52,676 nt of DNA from Bacillota bacterium (lineage in GTDB: Bacteria; Bacillota; Clostridia; Christensenellales; Aristaeellaceae). Positions 32,183-40,482 of this stretch are shown in pieces (positions within the stretch are counted from its first letter, which is position 1; each line of letters opens with the position of its first letter). A program made the translations under genes and the position numbers. A model generated the notes under the pieces. It searched no databases and had not been told where the DNA came from. It was given only the letters and a program-made list of their open reading frames with translations. The stretch lies in the NCBI GenBank assembly GCA_023459275.1, contig JAEWVC010000017.1:1-52676 (forward strand). Reading direction: 5' to 3'.

Positions 32183-33625
32183 ATGGCCAAGGAAAAGAAC
32201 CAGGAATTTGTTACCCATATCACGCCCAGGGACGTGGATTTTTCCCAATGGTATACGGACGTGATCCTGCAGTCGGAATTGGTGGACTACGCCCCGGTGC
32301 GGGGCTGTATGGTGGTACGGCCTTACGGAAGCGCCATCTGGGAGCGCATCCAGCAGGAGATGGACGCCCGTTTCAAGGCAACCGGGCATCAAAATGTGAT
32401 GATGCCCATGCTCATCCCCGAAAGCCTGCTTCTCAAGGAGGCCGAGCACGTGGAGGGCTTCGCCCCGGAGGTGGCTTGGGTCACCCAGGGGGGCAATGAG
32501 CAATTGACCGAGCGCCTGGCCATCCGCCCCACCAGCGAGACCATTTTCTGCGCCATGTACTCCAAATGGGTGCAGTCCTGGCGCGACCTGCCCATGAAGT
32601 ATAACCAGTGGTGCTCCGTGATGCGCTGGGAAAAGAGCACCCGCCCCTTCCTGCGCACCAGTGAATTTTGGTGGCAGGAGGGCCATACCGTACACGCCAC
32701 AGCGGAGGAGGCCCAAGAGGAAACCCTTCAAATGCTGGAGGTCTACCGGGAAGTGGCCGAAACCGAACTGGCCCTGCCCGTGTACGTGGGCCGCAAGAGC
32801 GACAAGGAAAAGTTTGCCGGCGCCCAGGCCACCTATTCCATGGAGGCCATGATGCAGGACGGAAAAGCCCTGCAGGCCGGTACCAGCCACAACTTTGGCA
32901 CAAACTTCGCCGAGGCGTTCAACATTCAATACCTTTCCAAGGACGGTCAATTGACCTACGTCCATGAAACAAGCTGGGGCTCCTCCACCCGTTTGATCGG
33001 CGCCATCATCATGGCCCACGGCGACGAGCGCGGGCTGCGCATGCCGCCCCGCATCGCACCCATCCAGGTGGTTATCGTCCCCATCGCCGCCCACAAGGGG
33101 GGCGTGAATGAAGCCTGCCAAAAGCTGGGCGCCGATTTGAAGGCCGCCGGGCTCCGGGTAGAGCTGGACGACCGGGATACCTACAGCCCGGGCTACAAGT
33201 TCAACCACTGGGAGCTGCGGGGCGTGCCCCTTCGCCTGGAAGTGGGGCCCCGCGACCTGGAAAAGGGGCAGGTCATGGCCTGCCGCCGGGATACCTTCGA
33301 GAAATTTGAACTGCCCATGGACGGCCTCATGGAAAAAATCCCCGGGGTCCTGCAGGACATTCAGGATACTCTTTTTGCCCAGGCCAAGGCCTTCCGGGAT
33401 GCGCGCACCCGCGAGGCCCACACCATGGAGGAACTGGCCGATGCCGTGCAGACAGGCTTCGCCAAGGCCATGTGGTGCGGCTGCCGGGAGTGCGAGGACA
33501 AGGTGAAGGCCGAACTCAACGCCACCAGCCGCAACATGCCCTTTGACCAGACCTCCGTGGGCGATGTTTGCGCCGTGTGCGGCAAGCCCGCCAGCAAGGT
33601 GATGTATTTCGCCAAGGCTTACTGA
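32183..33625 (+). CDS. proS: Prolyl-tRNA synthetase, archaeal/eukaryotic (type 3) form
   Basis: 480 residues from the ATG at 32183 (AAGGAGG seven bases upstream); the frame before it lies in the T-box. Class II motifs: EMDARFKATGHQNVMMPMLIP (motif 1 region), WCSVMRWEKSTRPFLRTSEF with FWWQEGHTVH (motif 2), and ETSWGSSTRLIGAIIMAHGD (motif 3). Anticodon domain and a zinc-binding C-terminal part with WCGCRECE and VCAVCGKPA. Lacks the INS editing domain of the long bacterial type, as usual for type 3. Attaches proline to tRNA-Pro; controlled by the T-box. Confidence 0.97.
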   Translation: MAKEKNQEFVTHITPRDVDFSQWYTDVILQSELVDYAPVRGCMVVRPYGSAIWERIQQEMDARFKATGHQNVMMPMLIPESLLLKEAEHVEGFAPEVAWVTQGGNEQLTERLAIRPTSETIFCAMYSKWVQSWRDLPMKYNQWCSVMRWEKSTRPFLRTSEFWWQEGHTVHATAEEAQEETLQMLEVYREVAETELALPVYVGRKSDKEKFAGAQATYSMEAMMQDGKALQAGTSHNFGTNFAEAFNIQYLSKDGQLTYVHETSWGSSTRLIGAIIMAHGDERGLRMPPRIAPIQVVIVPIAAHKGGVNEACQKLGADLKAAGLRVELDDRDTYSPGYKFNHWELRGVPLRLEVGPRDLEKGQVMACRRDTFEKFELPMDGLMEKIPGVLQDIQDTLFAQAKAFRDARTREAHTMEELADAVQTGFAKAMWCGCRECEDKVKAELNATSRNMPFDQTSVGDVCAVCGKPASKVMYFAKAY

Positions 33626-33646
33626 CCAGGGGGCTCTTTCCAACTT

Positions 33647-33800
33647 GCTCAATCGTCGCCCTGCTTCGCTGCCGCTCGCATGGCTCGTTTCGCAAGCCTC
33701 CTCCACCTGGCCCTTTTCCGCCACAGGCGGGGGCCAGGCTACGGAGCCCCTGGACCCCTACCAAAGGGATAGAATCCCTTTGGAATCCCCAAATGGGGAA
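33647..33800 (+). repeat. CTCAATCGTCGC dispersed repeat, copy 2
   Basis: Begins 22 bases after the proS stop. Shares the ordered blocks of copies 1 and 3 and adds CCAAAGGGAT-N3-ATCCCTTTGG (33761-33783), a perfect hairpin that also occurs at 50215-50237. No gene is seen in the proS-parB space. Confidence 0.75.
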
Positions 33801-33835
33801 TGTGTACAGGCGGGGGCGTTTTCTCTTGATCAACC

Positions 33836-33900
33836 CTATATGAAGTTTTCCTGGAGAGGGTACGGGGGAGGGTTCCTTTTTCAAAAGGAGCCCTCCCCCG
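33836..33900 (-). repeat. Intergenic hairpin repeat with tail, inverted (unit D); likely parB terminator
   Basis: 18-bp stem (33863-33880 with 33883-33900, one G-T pair), CGGGGGAGGG base and TTTT/AAAA tip. Read on the minus strand it is followed by GTACCCTCTCC and AAAACTTCATA, the same tail as units A-C. It lies 18 bases past the parB stop. Confidence 0.7.
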
Positions 33901-33917
33901 CATTTCTTCCGGTAAAT

Positions 33918-34775
33918 TTATTCCGCGTTCCCCGCCAGCTTTGCCAATGCCTCGTAAAGGCGCTCCAGTTCATCGGCGGAGTAGTATTGCAATATGATGC
34001 GGCCCCGCTTCAGGGACCCTGTGAAGGTGGTGCGCACGCCCAGAGTTTCCAAAATGCGGTTTTGAAGCTCATGAAGCTCCGGGGACAGCGGCTTGGGCCG
34101 GGGCTTTACCGCGGGGGCCTCCGGCGGTTTGGCGGCAAGCTGCTCCAGTTGGCGCACGCTCAATGCGGAAAGCACGGCCTGCCGCGCCAGGTCGATTTGC
34201 CGGCCCTCCTCCTCAAGGCCCGCCAGCACCCTGGCATGGCCGGCGGAAAGCGTGCCCTTGCGTACCATTTCGGTGACTTCCTGGGGCAGGGACAAAAGGC
34301 GCAGCAGGTTGGCGATGGCGGGGCGGCTCTTGCCCAGGCGCTTGGCGGCGGCCTCCTGGGTGTAGCCGCACTGCTGCATCAGGGCGCGGACGGCCGCGGC
34401 CTCCTCCATGGGGTTCAGGTCCTCCCTTTGAAGGTTTTCAATGAGGGCGGCCTCCATCTGCTGGCGGCGGTCCATGTCCTTCAACAGGCAGGGCACGGTT
34501 AAAAGACCCGCCATGCGCGCGGCGCGCCAGCGGCGCTCCCCGGCCACAATTCGGTAGCGGCTGCCTGTTTCCACCACCAAAATGGGCTGGAGAACCCCGG
34601 CCTCCCTGATGCTCTGGGCCAACTGATTCAGGCTCTCCTCCGAAAAGGCGCGGCGGGGCTGCGCCTCGTTGGGGTCGATATCGCCGATGGGGATCTCCTT
34701 GACGGCGCTCCCCAGCAATTCATCGCCAATAGGCAGCAGCTCGTCCAGACCGCGGCCCAAACCTGTTTTCTTCAT
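33918..34775 (-). CDS. parB: Chromosome partitioning protein ParB/Spo0J
   Basis: 285 residues. N-terminal GLGRGLDELLP, CTPase/ParB box with PNEAQPRRAFSEESLNQLAQ, IVAGERRWRAARMAGL and ENLQREDLNPMEEA, then a helix-turn-helix (YTQEAAAKRLGKSRPAIANL) and C-terminal dimer domain. Loads on parS and recruits condensin at the origin; in sporulating species also antagonises Soj. Starts 21 bases after parA. No consensus parS (TGTTTCACGTGAAACA) was seen in the window. Confidence 0.97.
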   Translation of the reverse strand: MKKTGLGRGLDELLPIGDELLGSAVKEIPIGDIDPNEAQPRRAFSEESLNQLAQSIREAGVLQPILVVETGSRYRIVAGERRWRAARMAGLLTVPCLLKDMDRRQQMEAALIENLQREDLNPMEEAAAVRALMQQCGYTQEAAAKRLGKSRPAIANLLRLLSLPQEVTEMVRKGTLSAGHARVLAGLEEEGRQIDLARQAVLSALSVRQLEQLAAKPPEAPAVKPRPKPLSPELHELQNRILETLGVRTTFTGSLKRGRIILQYYSADELERLYEALAKLAGNAE

Positions 34776-34796
34776 GCAAACACTTCCCGAATCAAA

Positions 34797-35564
34797 TTAG
34801 CGCCCCTGGTTGCGGGCAAGGACCTCCTTGGCCAGCGCCCGGTAGGCCTCTGCCCCGGCGCTGCGCCCGTCGTACAGGTGGATGGGCAGCCCGTGGCTGG
34901 GCGCCTCCCCCAGGCGCACGTTGCGGGGGATGGCGGTGGCATACACCTTGCTTTTGAACCTGCGCTTCACCTGGTCCACCACCTGCAGCGAAAGGTTGGT
35001 GCGGCCGTCCAGCATGGTCAGCAGCACACCCTCAATGTCCAGCGTGGGGTTGATGGTGCGGTTGACGCGGCTGACGGTGTTCATCAGCGAGGTGACGCCC
35101 TCCAGGGCAAAATACTCGCATTGGATGGGCACCAGCACACGGCTGGCCGCCGCCAGCGCGTTGACGGTCAAAAGCCCCAGGGAGGGAGGGCAGTCGATAA
35201 AAATAAAGTCGTACCGGGCGGAAATACCGCCCAGCATATTTTTGAGCATATATTCACGGCCGCTTTTCATGTTGGCCAGCTCCACCTCCGCCCCGGCCAG
35301 GCGGATATCGGCCGGGAGCAGGTCCAGGCCCTTGACGCGGGTGGATACGATGCAGGAGGCAAGCTCCGCCTGGCCCGTAAGCGCCTCATAGGCGCTTTTG
35401 CCCCCTGCCTTCTGCCCCAGGCCGCTGGTAAGGTTGCCCTGGGGGTCCATGTCCGCCGCCAGCACCCGTTGCCCAATCTCCGCAAGGCAGGCGGACAGGT
35501 TGATGGCCGTGGTGGTCTTGCCCACGCCGCCCTTTTGATTGGTTACAGCAATAATCTTGCCCAT
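34797..35564 (-). CDS. parA: Chromosome partitioning ATPase ParA/Soj
   Basis: 255 residues. Deviant Walker A KGGVGKTTTAINLSA (11-25), switch motif AADMDPQGNLTSGLG, Walker B FIFIDCPPSLGLL, and VLLTMLDGRTNLS. DNA-binding partner of ParB; together they segregate the origin. First gene of the parA-parB operon, with GGAGAGG before the ATG and a good promoter just upstream. Confidence 0.97.
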   Translation of the reverse strand: MGKIIAVTNQKGGVGKTTTAINLSACLAEIGQRVLAADMDPQGNLTSGLGQKAGGKSAYEALTGQAELASCIVSTRVKGLDLLPADIRLAGAEVELANMKSGREYMLKNMLGGISARYDFIFIDCPPSLGLLTVNALAAASRVLVPIQCEYFALEGVTSLMNTVSRVNRTINPTLDIEGVLLTMLDGRTNLSLQVVDQVKRRFKSKVYATAIPRNVRLGEAPSHGLPIHLYDGRSAGAEAYRALAKEVLARNQGR

Positions 35565-35596
35565 GTATATATCCTCTCCGGGTGAAACCCTACCCT

Positions 35597-35625
35597 ATTG
35601 TAGCGGGTTTTGGCACCAATGTAAA
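35597..35625 (-). promoter_or_regulatory. Promoter of parA-parB
   Basis: Minus strand: TTTACA (35620-35625), 17-base spacer, TACAAT (35597-35602), about 30 bases before the start codon. Confidence 0.7.
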
Positions 35626-35662
35626 GGCGCGGGGAGGAGGAGAACCGGCAGAATGGAAGCTT

Positions 35663-35830
35663 GCGGAAAGGGGGCTTTTTGAAAAAAGTTGACCGACCGG
35701 CTCAATCGTCGCGTCGCTTCGCTACTGCTCGCAACGCTTGTTTCGCCGGCCTCCTCCGTCTGGCCCGTTTCCGCCACAGGCGGGGGCCCGACTTCGGAGC
35801 CTCCCGCGCCCATCCCTTAAAAACTTCTTC
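35663..35830 (+). repeat. CTCAATCGTCGC repeat (copy 3) sitting inside a hairpin repeat
   Basis: The left side (35663-35688) is the first arm and tip of a hairpin repeat (GGGGGCTTTTTGAAAAAAG). Copy 3 of the dispersed repeat follows (35700 to about 35803), and then CCTCCCGCGCCCATCCC and TTAAAAACTTC, the second arm end and tail of the hairpin repeat. The simplest reading is that one element entered the other. The rest of the 456-bp parA-sigma gap holds only the parA promoter and a weak GTAAGCC...GGCTTAC dyad near 35898-35927. Confidence 0.7.
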
Positions 35831-36020
35831 TATATTTATTGCGACTGCCTCTTTGATGGTATCATTTGCCGCCAGTTTTCCCGCATATGCCGTAAGCCCA
35901 TACGCGCTTGTGCGGCGCGGCTTACAATGCAGGATAAAGTGAAAGGCCTGCTGAAAATTTTTCCCTGTGCAGGAAATTGCTTGTGCCTATTGCGTCTATT
36001 ACAGCGAGGGGGTGATGACC

Positions 36021-36548
36021 ATGGTTAGCGCCCAGGTACCGGGCGCAGACCGTGAGCAGCGGCTGAACCAATGGATCAGCGCATACGCGGACGCGGTGCT
36101 CAGGGTATGCTTTGTGTATCTTTCGGATGCCGCCCTGGCGGAGGACGCCATGCAGGATACCTTTTTGAAGGCGTGGAACGCCATGGATTCGTTTGAGGGG
36201 CGCAACGGCTGCAGCGAAAAAACGTGGCTGATCCGCATCGCCATCAACGTGTGCCACGGCTATAAGCGCACAAGATGGTTCCGGCATGTGGATATGTCCC
36301 GGGAGCTTGCCATGCTGCCGGCATCATACCAGACCGTCCCGTCAAAGGACAGGGCGCTGTTTATGGACATCCTGCGGCTTCCGGAAAAATATAAACAGGT
36401 GGTCCTGCTGTACTACTATCAGGAGATGACCCTGGCAGAAACTGCGAAGGTGCTTTCCATCAGCCGCTCCGCCGCCCACGGCAGGCTTAAAAAAGCCCTC
36501 GGGCTTTTACGGACTTCGCTCACCGGGAGGGATGAAGATGAGGAATAA
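36021..36548 (+). CDS. ECF-type RNA polymerase sigma factor
   Basis: 175 residues from the ATG at 36021 (GAGGGGG eight bases upstream). Region 2 spans LNQWISAYADAVLRVCFVYLSDAALAEDAMQDTFLKAWNAM, with the D-A-x-Q-D/E-T-F core; region 4 has LPEKYKQVVLLYYYQEMTLAETAKVLSISRSAAHGRLKKA with a helix-turn-helix. No region 1 or 3, typical ECF. It overlaps the next gene by 11 bases, which encodes a membrane protein with a short cytoplasmic N-terminus, so that protein is probably its anti-sigma factor. Target promoters unknown. Confidence 0.93.
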   Translation: MVSAQVPGADREQRLNQWISAYADAVLRVCFVYLSDAALAEDAMQDTFLKAWNAMDSFEGRNGCSEKTWLIRIAINVCHGYKRTRWFRHVDMSRELAMLPASYQTVPSKDRALFMDILRLPEKYKQVVLLYYYQEMTLAETAKVLSISRSAAHGRLKKALGLLRTSLTGRDEDEE

Positions 36549-38841
36549 CATCAAGCGTGCCATGGACGCGCATCTTTCCTGCCTGCATGCGTCCGACGCA
36601 AGCCGCGCCGCCATTTTGGATAAAGTGCGTGGAGGGAAACCCATGAAAAAGAAGGTATCGCTGGGGCTTGTGCTGGCGCTGGCGCTCACGCTGATCGTGA
36701 TCGGCGCGCTGGCCGCCGTGATTTTGACCAACAAGGATTTTGTGAACAATGTGCTGTCCCCCAAAGCGCTGGAGAACACCTCGGACAGCTGGAGCCAACA
36801 GGAGATGGACGATATCCTTCGCACCGCGGACAGCGGCGTTGCCCTGGACCGGGAGGCGCTCAAACGGATTCAGGGGAAAGGGGCCCAGTACAAGGAGGAG
36901 GTCATGCGCCTGTTCGCCAAGGCGCAGTTGGGGTTCTACCCCAGCACCTGGAGCATTGAGGACCAGGCCTGGTACGACCAGATGCTGGTGGACAGCGGCC
37001 TGAAGGAAACACGGGAGCTGTTCGTGCCGGAGGGGGACGAAATTACCCAGCAGCGGGCGATGGAGATTGTCCTTGGCTACATCAAGGAGCATTTCGACGC
37101 AAACACCACGGTCACGGATACCGCGCTGTACCGCAGGCACCTGCAATATGTGTCCTACAGCGACAACCCCTATCAAAAAGGCAGACAATGGTATATCGGT
37201 TATGAACCCCTGGACAGCGCCCACAGCAGGTATTCCTTCACCGTGCTGTCGGACGGCACCGTGAAGGAGGCGAACCGGGAGATGGGCCTTGCGGAGGAAG
37301 GCCGGCCGGCGCTTGACGCCAACCAGGTGCTGGACCTGTACAGGGACACCTATGGGGCCCATGACACCTGGACCATGGAAACCTGGCTGGCCTTCCAGAA
37401 GGAGGCGGCGCAGGCCGCGCAGGCGAATCCAGGCGCGCTGTCCGAAAGGGTCCGCAGCCTCATCAAGCAAAGCTATGCCCTGCCCGATAGCAAGGCCATC
37501 CCCAGGGAGGAGGCGGTAAAAGCCGCCGCCCAGATGATCGCATCCCAGAGCGGAGGCGATGAAAAGGTGCTGCTTGAACAGAACACGGTCTCCGCCGTGT
37601 ATTTTACCCGGGAGGAGGGGCCCTTGTGGAAGGTGTCCTTTCAGCATCAGGCGGAGGATGGCAAACCTGTCTTTGATACCGTGGAGATGGACGCCCATAC
37701 CGGGCAAGCGCGTTATACTGCCCTTGACCAGCCCCGGAATTCCTGGGCCGACGCCTATCTGTTAAGCGGCAATCCGGCTGTGGGCACCTGGCAGGCACAG
37801 ACGGAAGCCGCGCAAACAACGGCCCGGCCCGACGGCAAACCCAAGCTCTGGTACTCTGGTGCCGCCCCGGCCTATTACTGGGAGGCGCTGGACGCCGTTG
37901 GGTACAACGCAGATACCGCCGGCAAGCTGATGAACGGATGGATCAGCGAATACGGCACGGATACAATGTTCTGGCCTTTGGAGGCCCAGGCCATCGACGC
38001 CATCTGGCATAACCTTGGCCCAAACGCAACGGTTTTGCCCGGCCTGCCGGCCCAGGGGGATATTTCCCGGGAGGAGGCGGTGGCGCTGGCTCAAGACGCC
38101 TTCCGCCAGGCGGAGGCCTCCCGTTCCAAGGAATGGCTGGACAGCCTGAAGGCCGCCGCATCCTTCACCTTCAACACCCCCAAAATGGGGGACAGGCAAT
38201 GGCTGATACGGTTTGTGAGCCTCAGCGGTACGGGCAGCACCGTGGAGGGGTACGCCGCCCTTGACGCCGTGACCGGCGCGGTTGAGGATGCTTCCTGGGC
38301 GCAAACGGCGACGGAAGCGGCCGCCCCCGTGCCTACGGCCACCCTGCGCCCGGACGGCAGGCCCGCCCTGTGGTATTCCGACCGGGCACCCGCCTCCTTC
38401 TGGCAGGCGCTGGACGCGGTGGGCTATACCGCCGATACCGCCGCCCAAATGGAGCGGGAGTGGGCCGCGGCCTATGGGGAAGACCCCTTCTTCTGGCCGC
38501 TGAAGCAAAACATTATCTGGCAGCTTTGGCACACGGACATGAGCGGTGCCGCCATGTTCCCCGCCCTGCCCGGGGAAGGGGATATCACCGAGGAGGCCGC
38601 CCTCAAACTGGCCTGGGAAACCACTCACAGGGAATACGATGCCATCATGGGCGCGGATTTCCTGAATACCCTCAAGGCATCTGTCGGTTTCTGGGATCAG
38701 GTGAACGGGCCGGTCAAGCGCATGTGGACCATTCACCTCATGGAAAGCAGTACCGGGGAGGGTGTATTCACCATACAGGTGGAAATCAACGCCGCCACGG
38801 GCGAGGTGATAATCATCACCGCCAGCAGGTCCAACGGATAG
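36538..38841 (+). CDS. Membrane-anchored putative anti-sigma/sensor protein with duplicated ectodomain
   Basis: 767 residues. The ATG at 36538 has GGAGG seven bases upstream (an ATG at 36532 is too close). Cytoplasmic N-terminus of 37 residues ending in Lys-rich KPMKKK, one membrane span (LGLVLALALTLIVIGALAAVIL), then about 700 residues outside. The ectodomain has PepSY-like parts (VEMDAHTGQARY) and two tandem copies of about 170 residues beginning RPDGKPKLWYSGAAPAYYWE (from 427) and RPDGRPALWYSDRAPASFWQ (from 602), sharing ALDAVGY, FWPL and LPG-GDI. Overlap with the sigma gene supports an anti-sigma role, but no zinc anti-sigma motif is present. No catalytic motif is recognised. Confidence 0.75.
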   Translation: MRNNIKRAMDAHLSCLHASDASRAAILDKVRGGKPMKKKVSLGLVLALALTLIVIGALAAVILTNKDFVNNVLSPKALENTSDSWSQQEMDDILRTADSGVALDREALKRIQGKGAQYKEEVMRLFAKAQLGFYPSTWSIEDQAWYDQMLVDSGLKETRELFVPEGDEITQQRAMEIVLGYIKEHFDANTTVTDTALYRRHLQYVSYSDNPYQKGRQWYIGYEPLDSAHSRYSFTVLSDGTVKEANREMGLAEEGRPALDANQVLDLYRDTYGAHDTWTMETWLAFQKEAAQAAQANPGALSERVRSLIKQSYALPDSKAIPREEAVKAAAQMIASQSGGDEKVLLEQNTVSAVYFTREEGPLWKVSFQHQAEDGKPVFDTVEMDAHTGQARYTALDQPRNSWADAYLLSGNPAVGTWQAQTEAAQTTARPDGKPKLWYSGAAPAYYWEALDAVGYNADTAGKLMNGWISEYGTDTMFWPLEAQAIDAIWHNLGPNATVLPGLPAQGDISREEAVALAQDAFRQAEASRSKEWLDSLKAAASFTFNTPKMGDRQWLIRFVSLSGTGSTVEGYAALDAVTGAVEDASWAQTATEAAAPVPTATLRPDGRPALWYSDRAPASFWQALDAVGYTADTAAQMEREWAAAYGEDPFFWPLKQNIIWQLWHTDMSGAAMFPALPGEGDITEEAALKLAWETTHREYDAIMGADFLNTLKASVGFWDQVNGPVKRMWTIHLMESSTGEGVFTIQVEINAATGEVIIITASRSNG

Positions 38842-38872
38842 CGTGGATCTCCTAAGGTTTTTTGACAGTCTG

Positions 38873-38904
38873 ATGCCGCACCGGATATCCCTCCGGTGCG
38901 GCAT
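38873..38904. terminator. Terminator between the anti-sigma-like gene and the SDR gene
   Basis: ATGCCGCACCGG (38873-38884) pairs perfectly with CCGGTGCGGCAT (38893-38904), followed by ATTGATTTTAT. Convergent position. Confidence 0.8.
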
Positions 38905-38936
38905 ATTGATTTTATGTGGTTTTCCCACGCCGTGGC

Positions 38937-39821
38937 CTACATGATCTTGCCGCCGTTTACGTGCAGCACCTGCCCGGAGACATAGGCGCTGTCATCGCAA
39001 GCCAGGTACACATAGGTGGGGGCCAGCTCGAAAGGCTGGGCGGCGCGGCCCATGGGCGTATCCTTGCCAAACTGCTCCACCTCCTGGGGGGAGAAGCTGG
39101 CGGGGATGAGCGGCGTCCATACCGGGCCCGGGGCCACGGCGTTGACCCGGACGCCTCGGCCGGAAAGGGACAGGGACAGGGACTTGGTAAAGGAGACGAT
39201 GGCGCCCTTGGTGGCCGAATAGTCGATGAGCGTTTTGCTGCCCTCGTAAGCCGCCACCGACGCGGTATTGATGATCTGGCTGCCGGGCTTCATATGCTTG
39301 AGGCACGCCTTGGCCATGTGGAAGTAGCCCAGCACGTTGGTGCCGAAGGTGATGCCAAGCTGCTGGACGCTGATATCCTCCAGGCTGTTTTGCGGATACT
39401 GCACCGCCGCGTTGTTCACCAGCACGTCGATCCGGTGGAAGGCACGCATCACCTTGTCCACCGCCTCCTGGGCGGACTGTTCGCTCTTTAAATCGCAGGG
39501 GACCAGCAGGCAGTGGCGGCCAAGGCTCTCCACCAGCTTCTGCGTTTCCTGCGCATCCCGGTCTTCATTCAGGTACAGTACGGCCACATCCGCGCCTTCT
39601 TTGGCAAAGGCGATGCATACCGCCTGGCCGATGCCGCTGTCGCCCCCTGTGACAATGGCCGCGCGGCCTGCCATTTTCCCCGAACCTTTGTAGTTGGGGT
39701 TGTCCACTACGGGTGCGGGCGTCATCTGCTGCTGGCTGCCAGGATGATCCGCCTGATGCTGGGGCGGAAAACCCGTAGGAGTTTTCGGGGCCTGTTTGTT
39801 GTAAGTATTGGAGCTTTCCAT
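38937..39821 (-). CDS. Short-chain dehydrogenase/reductase (YhdF/YhxC-like)
   Basis: 294 residues from the ATG at 39821 (GGAGG six bases upstream). A 45-residue Pro/Gln-rich N-terminal extension (PPQHQADHPGSQQQM) precedes the Rossmann fold, as in the YhxC/YhdF subgroup. NAD(P) motif TGGDSGIG, DVLVNNAA, catalytic Ser in INTASVAAYEG, and YSATKGAI (Tyr/Lys). C-terminal YVSGQVLHVNGG. Substrate unknown; in Bacillus such enzymes are stress- or spore-related. Single gene; a hairpin repeat lies upstream. Confidence 0.92.
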   Translation of the reverse strand: MESSNTYNKQAPKTPTGFPPQHQADHPGSQQQMTPAPVVDNPNYKGSGKMAGRAAIVTGGDSGIGQAVCIAFAKEGADVAVLYLNEDRDAQETQKLVESLGRHCLLVPCDLKSEQSAQEAVDKVMRAFHRIDVLVNNAAVQYPQNSLEDISVQQLGITFGTNVLGYFHMAKACLKHMKPGSQIINTASVAAYEGSKTLIDYSATKGAIVSFTKSLSLSLSGRGVRVNAVAPGPVWTPLIPASFSPQEVEQFGKDTPMGRAAQPFELAPTYVYLACDDSAYVSGQVLHVNGGKIM

Positions 39822-39913
39822 GGCGCACCTCCGTTTTTGTTTGGAATAGGTTTCCCCGCCGGGCGCGGGATGATGCGGGATGGAAGCAAAGGCAAGTCCC
39901 CGGAAGGGATGGC

Positions 39914-39975
39914 GGGAAGAGAAATTTTTGAAAAAATTTCCCTTCCCGCACCCATCCTTCAAAAACCTTATAATG
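39914..39975. repeat. Intergenic hairpin repeat with conserved tail (unit C)
   Basis: 16-bp stem with one mismatch (39914-39929 with 39932-39947), then GCACCCATCC and TTCAAAAACCTT. The SDR promoter should lie in or next to it. The rest of the 313-bp gap (39822-40134) has only the terminator listed next. Confidence 0.7.
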
Positions 39976-40089
39976 AAAAATGGGTAGATAATGGTATCTG
40001 TAAAATGGGGCACATGCCCTGATCGCGCTTTCGGATATCCTTTTCCCTTGCGGCGGGATGTGATACACTGTTAAAGAAGCTGGGCGCAT

Positions 40090-40113
40090 AAAAAAGCCGG
40101 CCTATTGGCCGGC
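40090..40113 (-). terminator. Terminator of the 45-aa membrane peptide gene
   Basis: Minus strand GCCGGCC-AATA-GGCCGGC then TTTTTT (40095-40090). A textbook intrinsic terminator 22 bases past the stop of the small gene. Confidence 0.88.
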
Positions 40114-40134
40114 AGGTCGTTTGGTTGATGCTGT

Positions 40135-40272
40135 TCAGTCGCCCACGGGGTACATGTGGCGGTACTCGATGTTCATATATTCCGCCATCCCCTGCTCCAA
40201 TTGCGCCTGACGGCTGTGATCGTTGATCATCAGCAGGATAAACGCCAGCGCCAGAAAAAACAAGATTGCCAT
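40135..40272 (-). CDS. 45-residue single-span membrane peptide
   Basis: An otherwise easily missed gene. GAGGAGG lies eight bases before the ATG at 40272, and a textbook terminator follows the stop. The product starts with a 16-residue hydrophobic helix (MAILFFLALAFILLMI) and continues with a polar, amphipathic tail (NDHSRQAQLEQGMAEYMNIE, YRHMYPVGD). It could be a small regulator of a membrane complex, a toxin-like peptide or a spore/envelope peptide; I do not recognise it. A TATAAT (minus, 40332-40337) with a poor -35 lies 60 bases upstream. Confidence 0.7.
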   Translation of the reverse strand: MAILFFLALAFILLMINDHSRQAQLEQGMAEYMNIEYRHMYPVGD

Positions 40273-40331
40273 GTTCGTTTCCTCCTCATTGCGCGTCCAC
40301 GCGGTGTGCAAACCCCTTTGTCTGCAGCCAG

Positions 40332-40337
40332 ATTATA
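40332..40337 (-). promoter_or_regulatory. Possible -10 of the 45-aa peptide gene
   Basis: TATAAT on the minus strand with no convincing -35. It may need an activator or be chance. The stretch 40360-40480 to its right is very A/T-rich (T8 run at 40413-40420 region) and should hold the promoter of the next plus-strand gene, but no clear hexamer pair was found. Confidence 0.35.
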
Positions 40338-40482
40338 CCGCAAGTCAGGCCAAAAGGGAAGGGTTTTTGCAAGAAATCCTGCATAATATTTTTCAAAATG
40401 CAAGTTGCAATTTTTTTTGAAATTGTGAGAAAAACATCAATAAAACAATCCTAAAATGCAACTATGGAAAGGAAGAATGCAA

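Noticed and set aside
32153..33724. 523-residue open frame on the minus strand
   Set aside because: Antisense to proS; composition (Gly/His/Leu) mirrors codon bias of the real gene.
35581..35600. TTTCACCCGG near parA as a parS site
   Set aside because: Only half-matches TGTTTCACGTGAAACA; the second half is absent.
37762..38928. 388-residue open frame on the minus strand, and 36520-37707 likewise
   Set aside because: Both antisense to the membrane partner of the ECF sigma factor, which has coupling, signal anchor and internal repeats.
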